Source: Thalassovita autumnalis (lineage in GTDB: Bacteria > Pseudomonadota > Alphaproteobacteria > Rhodobacterales > Rhodobacteraceae). Taken from it: a stretch of DNA of 64,000 bases. The DNA lies in NCBI RefSeq assembly GCF_001458255.1, contig NZ_CYSB01000041.1, positions 220,078 to 284,077 of the forward strand. Direction: 5' to 3'. Below are positions 33,302 to 39,604 of this stretch, one piece after another. Each line of letters starts with the position of its first letter. Within the stretch, counting starts at the first letter, position 1. The notes under the pieces are model-generated. The model saw only the letters and a program-made list of their open reading frames with translations, was not told the origin of the DNA and made no database searches. A program made the position numbers and the translations under genes.

Positions 33302-34722
33302 TGCTCCATGTCCGCATTGCCGCGCGCGCTTTCAACACGCCACTGCTGGTTGAACCCACCAAGGCCATGGCTTTTCTGTCAGGGCTCGGGTCGCGCATTC
33401 TAGGACGACAGGTAGAGCTTTCGGACGGCTACGCGGCACACGACATCACGGCCGCGACACCCGCCCGCGCCAGCATTCTGGCCGGAAACCTCACCGAGCG
33501 TCTGCAGCAACATGGCAATGCGCCCTACCCGGTTGTCGACGGCATCGCCGTGATCGAGATCGCGGGCGTTCTAATCCATCGCGGAGGCTGGATCGGACAG
33601 TCCTCGGGCCAGACCAGCTACGAAGGGATCGCGGCGCAGATCGAGGCTGCAAAACGCGATCCGTCCGTGCGCGCGGTGGCGCTCGAGATCGACAGCTTTG
33701 GCGGAGAGGTGGCGGGCGTCTTCGACCTGGCGGATCAGATCCGGGCCCTGCGCCGCGACAAGCCCGTCTGGGCATTCGTCGCCGAGCACGCTTTCTCGGC
33801 GGGTTATGCGCTGGCCTCCCAGGCGGACCGGATCCTGCTGCCGCGCACCGGTGCCGTCGGCAGCATCGGCGTCGTAATGATGCATGCCGATCTCAGCGGC
33901 CAGCTCGATCAGGATGGTGTGCGGGTCACACTTATCCATTCCGGCCAGCACAAGGTCGACGGCAATCCCTACGAGCCACTGCCAGAGAACGTCCAGGACG
34001 ACATCCAGCGCGAGATCGATGTGCTGCGGTTCCTCTTCGCCGAGACCGTCGCTGCAGGCCGCGCTGAGCGTCTGAACCAAGATGCGGCGCTGGCGACCGA
34101 GGCTGCCACCTTCCGCGGAACGGATGCCGTCGCCGCAGGCCTGGCCGATGAGGTGATCGACCTCACCCGTGGCTTTGCCCGCTTTCGCGAAAGCCTGTCT
34201 GCCCAATCACCTACCGCGCGGCTGCCCCGCGCCAGTCATCCCCGAGCAAAGGAGGCCGCCATGAGCGCCACAACTGACGCCACTGAGGCAAACACGGAAA
34301 TCAGCGATACCGAGGACACCGTGCTGGAGAGCACTACTGAACAAGATGAGCAGGAAGCTGAACAAAGCGCACAGGAAGAAGACCCCGCGCCCGTCGCAGC
34401 TGCCGCGCCTTTGCCCACCCCGGCGGCTGCGCAACCCAGCAATCTGGCGGACCTGTCGGCTCAGCTTCGCGAGGCGGCAGCCGAGATCGCCGAGATCGCG
34501 GCGCAAGCAGGTCGGCTCGGCATCGCGATCGATGCGGCGAAGGCGCTCCGCGATGGCACAGCGCCAGAAGCCCTCCGCAAACTGGTCCTTCAACGCGCCT
34601 CCGCGGCTGCGGATGCTCGCGACATCGTAGCGGCCCCACCCTCACCCTTCCTCCCCAAATCCGTGGAAAGCCCGATTGTGGCTGCCGCGAAGAAGGCTGC
34701 CTCGGCGGGCAGCAGGGGCTGA
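33301..34722 (+). CDS. Prohead protease-scaffold (S49/ClpP-like, lambda gpC type)
   Basis: 473 residues. Residues about 75-290 form an SppA/S49 serine protease: oxyanion region IDSFGGEVAGVF, nucleophile Ser in EHAFSAGYALASQAD and catalytic Lys in SGQHKVDGNPYEPL. The last 150 residues are an acidic, Ala/Glu/Gln-rich scaffold-like tail. In lambda, gpC and its in-frame product Nu3 form the protease and scaffold of the prohead. A strong internal start at 34261 suggests the same here. It shares a base with the portal gene. Confidence 0.93.
   Translation: MLHVRIAARAFNTPLLVEPTKAMAFLSGLGSRILGRQVELSDGYAAHDITAATPARASILAGNLTERLQQHGNAPYPVVDGIAVIEIAGVLIHRGGWIGQSSGQTSYEGIAAQIEAAKRDPSVRAVALEIDSFGGEVAGVFDLADQIRALRRDKPVWAFVAEHAFSAGYALASQADRILLPRTGAVGSIGVVMMHADLSGQLDQDGVRVTLIHSGQHKVDGNPYEPLPENVQDDIQREIDVLRFLFAETVAAGRAERLNQDAALATEAATFRGTDAVAAGLADEVIDLTRGFARFRESLSAQSPTARLPRASHPRAKEAAMSATTDATEANTEISDTEDTVLESTTEQDEQEAEQSAQEEDPAPVAAAAPLPTPAAAQPSNLADLSAQLREAAAEIAEIAAQAGRLGIAIDAAKALRDGTAPEALRKLVLQRASAAADARDIVAAPPSPFLPKSVESPIVAAAKKAASAGSRG
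34261..34722 (+). CDS. Nested in-frame scaffold protein (Nu3-like)
   Basis: A perfect ribosome site (AAAGGAGG, five bases before ATG) lies inside the protease frame and starts MSATTDATEANTEISDTED. The product of 153 residues would consist only of the acidic, coiled-coil-prone tail, matching lambda Nu3, which is made from an in-frame start within gene C. Separate synthesis is inferred from the ribosome site and the lambda analogy. Confidence 0.7.
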   Translation: MSATTDATEANTEISDTEDTVLESTTEQDEQEAEQSAQEEDPAPVAAAAPLPTPAAAQPSNLADLSAQLREAAAEIAEIAAQAGRLGIAIDAAKALRDGTAPEALRKLVLQRASAAADARDIVAAPPSPFLPKSVESPIVAAAKKAASAGSRG

Positions 34723-34755
34723 ACTGCTCTCCCTGACATCTGTACCGCCCACCTG

Positions 34756-34793
34756 ATCCCCCGCCACTCCTCCCCGGCGGGGGATTTCTTTTT
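34756..34793 (+). terminator. Strong intrinsic terminator inside head operon
   Basis: A 10-bp GC-rich stem (ATCCCCCGCC / GGCGGGGGAT) with a 10-nt loop is followed by TTTCTTTTT. It stands between scaffold and decoration-protein genes, in the middle of the late operon, and would cut transcription there unless an antiterminator acts. Confidence 0.75.
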
Positions 34794-34819
34794 GACCCCC
34801 AATCTTCAGGAGATTGCCC

Positions 34820-35200
34820 ATGTCCGTGCTGACCCAACCGCCCACGATGGGCGACGTCCTCAAATACGAGCTGAACCCCAACTTCACCCGCGAGACCGTC
34901 ACGCTGCTGGCCGGCACCAGCTACCCTGTCGGTGCCGTGCTCGGCCGCATCACAGCCAGCGGCAAGTACAAACTCGCTACCTCGGGTGGCTCGGATGGCG
35001 CGCAGACCGCCACCGCCGTGCTGCTTTACGCCACCGATGCCAGTGCCACGGATCAGGAGGCGGTCGTGATCGTTCGCGGGCCGGCCATCATCTCCAAAGC
35101 CGCGCTGGTGTTCGATGCCAGCGTCGATGACGCGGCCAAAACGGCGGCCAAACACGCCCAGTTGACCGCGCTCGGCATCATCCCACGCGACGCCGCCTGA
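34820..35200 (+). CDS. Head decoration protein (lambda gpD-like)
   Basis: 126 residues. The ATG at 34820 follows CAGGAG at normal spacing; the frame extends two codons back through TTG. The sequence (LKYELNPNFTRETVTLLAGTSYPVGAVLGRITASGKYKL, then KAALVFDAS) is the beta-tulip fold of gpD, which trimerises on the outside of expanded capsids to stabilise packed DNA. Placement after scaffold and before capsid is as in lambda. Confidence 0.92.
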   Translation: MSVLTQPPTMGDVLKYELNPNFTRETVTLLAGTSYPVGAVLGRITASGKYKLATSGGSDGAQTATAVLLYATDASATDQEAVVIVRGPAIISKAALVFDASVDDAAKTAAKHAQLTALGIIPRDAA

Positions 35201-35240
35201 TCCGGCCGCAAGATTCCTCCCCTCATTCCCGGAGTTCCCC

Positions 35241-36263
35241 ATGACTATCACGCGCAACCCGTTTGACGCGGGCGGCTATTCGCTCGCCGAAATGACGCAG
35301 GCCATCAACATCCTGCCCAATCTCTATACACGCCTCGGCCAGATCGGCCTGTTTCGCTTTGAAGGCGTCACGCAACGCTCCATTGTCATCGAACAGCGCG
35401 AGGGGGTTCTGAGCCTCCTGCCTTCGGTGCCGCTGGGCGCGCCCGCCACCGTCGGCACCCGCGAGCAGCGCTCGATGCGCAGCTTTGCGCTCCCCTGGAT
35501 CCCACATGACGATGTGATCCTGCCCGCCGATATCCAGGGCATGCCCGCGCTGGGCCTCTCAGACGCAGCCGATCCCTTAGTCGAGGTGATGAACCGCAAG
35601 CTAACGCTGATGCGCCGCAAGCATGCCCAGACCCGCGAATACATGGAGATGAACGCGCTGCGCGGCATCGTGAAGGACGGCGCGGGCACGACCCTCTACA
35701 ACTACTTCACGGAATTCGGGATCGAACAGATCTCGGTCGACTTCGTCTTCGGTACGGCCGGAACGAATGTGCAGGCCAAGGTTCGCACCGTGCTGCGTGG
35801 GATCGAGGACAGCCTGCTCGGAGAGACCATGACCACGGCGCATGCGCTTGTGAGCTCGGAGTTCTTCGACAAGCTAATCAGCCACCCGAAGACGGAAGAG
35901 GCCTACAAATTCTTCTCGGCGACCGGCGGTCAGCCGCTTCGCGAGGACATGCGCCGGGCCTTCCCCTTCGCAGGCATTCTTTTTGAGGAATACAACGGCT
36001 CGGTCACCCTCTCGAACGGCACCTCAGAGCGGCTGATCCCCGCGGGCGAGGGCATCGCCTTCCCGCTTGGCACCTTCGACACCTTCACCACCTATGGCGG
36101 ACCGGCCAACTTGCTGGAGACGGCCAACACCGTGGGTCTGCCGCTTTACGCGCGGCAGATGATGGACACCAAGGGGCGCTGGATCGATCTCATGACCGAG
36201 GCCTCGATCCTGCCGGTCAACAAGCGCCCGCGGCTGGCCATCCGGATCTTCAGCTCGAACTGA
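35241..36263 (+). CDS. Major capsid protein (lambda gpE family)
   Basis: 340 residues, standard for gpE. Recognisable segments include NPFDAGGYSLAEMTQAINILPNLYTRLGQIGLF at the N-terminus, GVTQRSIVIEQREG, a LVSSEFFDKLISHPKTEEAY helix region and the C-terminal YARQMMDTKGRWIDLMTEASILP. It builds the T=7-type shell with the decoration protein. A GGAG site precedes the ATG. It should be the most abundant phage product. Confidence 0.95.
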   Translation: MTITRNPFDAGGYSLAEMTQAINILPNLYTRLGQIGLFRFEGVTQRSIVIEQREGVLSLLPSVPLGAPATVGTREQRSMRSFALPWIPHDDVILPADIQGMPALGLSDAADPLVEVMNRKLTLMRRKHAQTREYMEMNALRGIVKDGAGTTLYNYFTEFGIEQISVDFVFGTAGTNVQAKVRTVLRGIEDSLLGETMTTAHALVSSEFFDKLISHPKTEEAYKFFSATGGQPLREDMRRAFPFAGILFEEYNGSVTLSNGTSERLIPAGEGIAFPLGTFDTFTTYGGPANLLETANTVGLPLYARQMMDTKGRWIDLMTEASILPVNKRPRLAIRIFSSN

Positions 36264-36275
36264 GGCCGCTGAGAC

Positions 36276-36587
36276 ATGACGGCCTTTGCCGTGGCCCTCG
36301 ATCTGCTCTTCGCTGATCCGAACCTCGCCCATGAGGCTTGGCATCGCGACAGCGAAGGGCAGTTCACCCGCATCCGCATCATCATGCGTCGCAATGATGA
36401 TGTGACCACGTTCGGGGCCGCGCGCCTGGTCTCAGAGACTATGCGCTTTGATGTGCGCGTTTCGGAACTCCCCGCACCCCGCCCTGATGAGCAGATCCTT
36501 TTCGGCTTTGAGACCTTCCTGATCCAAGGTGAGCCGATCCGCGATCGCGAGCGGCTGATCTGGACCATTGAGGCGACGCCCGCGTGA
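36276..36587 (+). CDS. Head-tail joining protein (gpFII-like)
   Basis: 103 residues with a compact beta-rich pattern (TRIRIIMRRNDDVTTFGAARLVSETMRFDVRVSEL) fitting small head-tail connectors of the FII type that sit on the gpW/portal complex. The position directly after the capsid gene agrees. It overlaps the next gene, which starts with GTG, by 4 bp. Confidence 0.65.
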   Translation: MTAFAVALDLLFADPNLAHEAWHRDSEGQFTRIRIIMRRNDDVTTFGAARLVSETMRFDVRVSELPAPRPDEQILFGFETFLIQGEPIRDRERLIWTIEATPA

Positions 36588-37216
36588 AACTCGACCTCTC
36601 CGTGACTGGCGACATCGTCACCGCGATGCGCGCCGAAATCCTCGCTGGCGAAAAGGCCGTGACCACGGCAATGCGCGCGGCGGGCAGCAACCTGAAGTCA
36701 GACTGGCGCGCCCAGATCACGCGCGCTCGCCTTGGACAGCGGCTTGCCAACACGATCAGGTCCAAGACCTTTCCGGCGGCGGGCGAAAGCCTCGAGGCGG
36801 CCGCGTTCATTTGGTCCAACGCACCCCAGATCATCGGGGCGCATGACGCGGGACCCTTGATCAGGTCGAAAGACGGGTTCTGGCTTGCCATCCCAACGCC
36901 AGCGGCCGGTAAGGGCTCGCGCGGCAAGGCGCTCACGCCCGGCGAATGGGAAAGGCGGCGCGGACTACGCCTTCGGTTTGTCTATCGGCGGGGCAGTCCA
37001 AGCCTGCTCGTGGCCGACGGGCGGCTGAACAGTCGCGGGCTGGGCGTGGCATCACGGTCCAAGACTGGGCGTGGACAGAGCACGGTGCCGATTTTCCTCT
37101 TGGTGCCCCAGGTGAAACTCGCCAAACGGCTGTCGCTGGCGCGGGACGCAGAACAAGCGCAGGCAGCGATACCGGGGCTGATTTTGGCGAACTGGCTCGA
37201 TGCGCGGGCGTCGTGA
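36584..37216 (+). CDS. DUF6441-like tail morphogenesis protein (gpZ position)
   Basis: 210 residues starting with GTG inside the preceding stop. The N-terminus (VTAMRAEILAGEKAVTTAMRAAGSNLKSDWRAQI) is a long helix as in HK97 gp10 and lambda Z minor tail proteins, and the family is known as DUF6441 in alphaproteobacterial phages. It probably helps to complete the tail top. A few bases after its stop the antisense tRNA cluster begins. Confidence 0.7.
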   Translation: MKLDLSVTGDIVTAMRAEILAGEKAVTTAMRAAGSNLKSDWRAQITRARLGQRLANTIRSKTFPAAGESLEAAAFIWSNAPQIIGAHDAGPLIRSKDGFWLAIPTPAAGKGSRGKALTPGEWERRRGLRLRFVYRRGSPSLLVADGRLNSRGLGVASRSKTGRGQSTVPIFLLVPQVKLAKRLSLARDAEQAQAAIPGLILANWLDARAS

Positions 37217-37220
37217 AAGG

Positions 37221-37312
37221 GCTGGCGGAAGCGGTGGGATTCGAACCCACGGTAGGCTTTCACCTACGCTGGTTTTCAAGACCAGAGCCTTAAACCACTC
37301 GGCCACACTTCC
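37221..37312 (-). tRNA. tRNA-Ser (TGA anticodon, reads UCA)
   Basis: 92 nt with a full cloverleaf. The acceptor arm GGAAGTG pairs with CGCTTCC, the anticodon loop is CTTGAAA, and a long class II variable arm and GGTTCGAATCC T loop follow. CCA is encoded. It is on the strand opposite to the phage morphogenesis genes. Confidence 0.95.
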
Positions 37313-37314
37313 TT

Positions 37315-37399
37315 TGGTGCCCCCTGCCGGACTCGAACCGGCACGCCCGAAGGCAAGGGATTTTAAGTCCCTGGCGTCTACCGATTCCGCCAAGGGGGC
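37315..37399 (-). tRNA. tRNA-Leu (TAA anticodon, reads UUA)
   Basis: 85 nt. Acceptor GCCCCCT pairs with AGGGGGC, the anticodon loop is CTTAAAA, and a class II long variable arm (TGCCTTCGGGCG) and encoded CCA are present. It lies two bases from tRNA-Ser, so both come from one transcript. Confidence 0.95.
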
Positions 37400-37401
37400 G
37401 G

Positions 37402-37477
37402 TGGTAGGCCCGGCAGGATTCGAACCTGCGACCAAGGCGTTATGAGCGCCCTGCTCTAACCGCTGAGCTACAGGCCC
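37402..37477 (-). tRNA. tRNA-Ile2 (CAT anticodon, probably lysidine-modified, reads AUA)
   Basis: 76 nt with anticodon loop CTCATAA and encoded CCA. The arms GGTTAGAGCAGGGCG and CGCCTTGGTCGC match the minor isoleucine tRNA rather than elongator or initiator Met tRNA. The first acceptor pair is a G-U. If modified by TilS it decodes AUA. The tail terminator gene begins about 14 bp beyond its 5' end on the other strand. Confidence 0.85.
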
Positions 37478-37490
37478 GCCGCTAGCTGTG

Positions 37491-37946
37491 ATGGCGGAAT
37501 TCAAGGCAGAAAACAACCACATGCCCACCACCCGCGAAACCATCCTGACCGCATTGGCGGACCTGCTCAGGACGATCCCGCATGTGCCCGTTCTGCGCGG
37601 AGAAGTTCTCCCGGAACGCATCCCGCCCGCAGGTCTCATGATCCTGCGTGACGGCACCCCGGGCGAGCCAGGCGTAACGTTGTCGCCGCTGACCTATCAT
37701 TTCCAGCATCGTGCTGAACTCGAAATGATCGTGCAATCAGCAACGGATCGGGACGTCCTTTTTGACGAGCTTATCACTCAGGTCGGCGCTGTGATCGCCG
37801 CTGACCGGACATTGCGGGGTCTATGCGATTGGGTCGAGCCAGAGGCTGCTGAACCTGTCGACCTTCCAGTCGAGGGAGCCGCATCCCTGAAAGCCGGGAT
37901 CATTCCGATCACCCTTCACTACGCGACCAGTGACGCGCTGGGCTGA
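37491..37946 (+). CDS. Tail terminator-like protein (gpU position)
   Basis: 151 residues from the ATG at 37491; a GTG just before it and an ATG at 37521 (MPTTRETILTALADLLRTI) are alternatives. The core RAELEMIVQSATDRDVLFDELITQVGAVIAADRTLRGLCDWVEPEA resembles tail terminator and completion proteins of siphoviruses, which cap the tail and join the head. It is placed after the Z-like gene as U is in lambda. The family is assigned mainly by size and context. Confidence 0.65.
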   Translation: MAEFKAENNHMPTTRETILTALADLLRTIPHVPVLRGEVLPERIPPAGLMILRDGTPGEPGVTLSPLTYHFQHRAELEMIVQSATDRDVLFDELITQVGAVIAADRTLRGLCDWVEPEAAEPVDLPVEGAASLKAGIIPITLHYATSDALG

Positions 37947-37971
37947 CGAGACCAATTCAAGGAGAAACACC

Positions 37972-38913
37972 ATGGCACGAGCCCAAGGCGCGCGGGCGCA
38001 AATGGCGCTGGCGTTCGAAACGACCTATGGCACGCCACCGTTGAGCAGCTTCACCAAGATGCCCTTTGCCAGCACGACGCTGGGGGCAGAGCAACCGCTG
38101 CAGACCTCAGAATTGCTGGGATACGGTCGGGATCCGCAGGCTCCAATCAAGGATGCGGTGACGGCGGATGGCGATGTGGTCATCCCGATTGACGCCGAGG
38201 CCTTCGGCTTCTGGCTGAAGGCCGCTTTTGGCGCGCCCACCACAACGGGTGCCGATGCGCCCTATAGCCACGAGTTCCGCTCCGGAAACTGGGCGCTGCC
38301 CAGCTTCTCAGTCGAGACCGGCATGCCCGAGGTGCCGCGCTACGCGATGTATTCCGGCTGCATGGTCGACAGCCTGAACTGGCAGATGGCGCGATCAGGG
38401 CTGCTGACGGCGACCGCCAGTATCGTTGCACAAGGTGAGACAATCGCGACAAGCACGGCAGCGGGCACACCTGCCACGATCGCCCTCAAACGCTTCGGCC
38501 ATTTCAACGGGTCGATCACGCGGAACGGGGCCAATATCGGTAACGTTGTCTCTGCCGACCTTACTTATGCCAACAACCTCGATCGCATCGAGACGATCCG
38601 AGCGGATGGCAAGATCGACGGTGCGGATCCCTCAATTGCGGCACTGACCGGCAATGTCGTTGTGCGCTTCGCTGACCAGACGCTGGTGACACAGGCGATC
38701 AATGGCGAGGCCTGCGAGTTTGAGTTCTCCTACACGCTGCCAACCGGTGAAAGCCTGACCGTCACCGCGCATGCCGTCTATCTGCCACGCCCTCGGATCG
38801 AGATCTCCGGCCCGCAAGGCGTGCAGGCAACCTTCGACTGGCAGGCCGCCAGCGACCCGGTATTGGGCCGGATGTGCACCGTCACCCTGACCAACGACCG
38901 CGAGGTTTACTGA
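37972..38913 (+). CDS. Major tail tube protein
   Basis: 313 residues from the ATG at 37972 with an AAGGAGA site. The sequence (MALAFETTYGTPPLSSFTKMPF, PIDAEAFGFWLKAAFGAPTTTG, then HFNGSITRNGANIGNVVSADLTYANN) is that of long tail tube proteins of siphoviral prophages, where a tube domain is followed by an Ig-like or extra beta domain. It polymerises in hexameric rings around the tape measure. It lies just before the G/GT chaperones, as gpV in lambda. Confidence 0.88.
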   Translation: MARAQGARAQMALAFETTYGTPPLSSFTKMPFASTTLGAEQPLQTSELLGYGRDPQAPIKDAVTADGDVVIPIDAEAFGFWLKAAFGAPTTTGADAPYSHEFRSGNWALPSFSVETGMPEVPRYAMYSGCMVDSLNWQMARSGLLTATASIVAQGETIATSTAAGTPATIALKRFGHFNGSITRNGANIGNVVSADLTYANNLDRIETIRADGKIDGADPSIAALTGNVVVRFADQTLVTQAINGEACEFEFSYTLPTGESLTVTAHAVYLPRPRIEISGPQGVQATFDWQAASDPVLGRMCTVTLTNDREVY

Positions 38914-38915
38914 CC

Positions 38916-39278
38916 ATGCTGTGCTTGAACCTCTCTACCGAGCAGCGCTGGCTCGACCTCGGCCATGGCGTGCGGCTGCTGGTTGAGCCGCTCACCACCG
39001 CCATCATGTTGGCCGCGCGCAGTGATCCGACGATCGTCGCTGCCGCCGGTGATGCTGACGGCAGCGCCTCCAATGATGACCTCGCGCGCATCGTGGCCAA
39101 GGCCGTTGCCAGGATCGTTGTCAAAGACTGGGAGGGCGTGGGTGATGAAGATGGAAAACCGCTGCCGCTAACGCCCGAGGGCATTGACGCCCTTCTGGAA
39201 CTCTGGCCGATCTTCGAGGCCTTCCAGACCAAATACATCGCAGGCGCGCTGATCCTGGACATGGAAAAAAACGCCTGA
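38916..39278 (+). CDS. Tail assembly chaperone, short form (gpG-like)
   Basis: 120 residues (MLCLNLSTEQRWLDLGHGVRLLVEPLTTAIMLAARSDP...). It is acidic and starts right after the tail tube gene. It ends a few codons beyond a -1 slippery site, so it is the frame-0 product of a lambda G/GT-type system. It would coat the tape measure and keep it soluble before tail tube assembly. Confidence 0.85.
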   Translation: MLCLNLSTEQRWLDLGHGVRLLVEPLTTAIMLAARSDPTIVAAAGDADGSASNDDLARIVAKAVARIVVKDWEGVGDEDGKPLPLTPEGIDALLELWPIFEAFQTKYIAGALILDMEKNA

Positions 39279-39604
39279 CCGCTCTCGCCGACTGGGAGTT
39301 CGGCGGGGGCGGCGACTATTGCGCCGCATGCCCATCTGTTTGCGCGGACTGCCCGCGCACTCTCCATCAGCCCATGACCTTCGAGGGCTGGCAGGTCTGG
39401 GACCTGGTTCAGCGCCTTGGCGGACAGGTCCGCATCGCGGGCGGCATGAGCGGCAGCGCTGTGCTCGGCTGGGATATGGCTGCTGCCCTCCAAATCGGGG
39501 CGGCCCTCGGGCTCTCGCCCCTCATTATCGCGGAACTCTTGCCGCCCATTGAGGCGGTGATGGTGCGCAAAACCAACGAAGAGATCGAACATCGCAATGG
39601 CTGA
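38916..39604 (+). CDS. Tail assembly chaperone, frameshifted long form (gpGT-like)
   Basis: Slippage of -1 at 39266-39272 joins 119 codons of the G-like frame to 110 codons of the next frame, which is open without its own start from 39272 to 39604. The T part begins RLTALADWEFGGGGDYCAAC and contains four cysteines spaced C-x2-C-x3-C-x2-C, a likely zinc-binding knot. The helical segment MTFEGWQVWDLVQRLGG then follows. In lambda the GT form links chaperone to tail tube subunits. The T stop overlaps the tape measure start by 8 bp. Confidence 0.8.
39266..39272 (+). promoter_or_regulatory. Programmed -1 frameshift slippery heptamer A AAA AAC
   Basis: The heptamer is in the correct X XXY YYZ register (GAA AAA AAC) three codons before the G stop. 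A small GC hairpin (CGCCGA at 39286-39291 with TCGGCG at 39300-39305) starts 13 nt downstream and could stimulate slippage. Confidence 0.8.

Noticed and set aside
37052..37657. Open frame of 201 codons across the tRNA cluster, and another at 37200-37445
   Set aside because: Both are translations through tRNA genes; text such as SVAEWFKALVLKTSVGE and VGFEPTVGFHLRWFSRPEP is the well-known false product of tRNA-Ser and neighbours.
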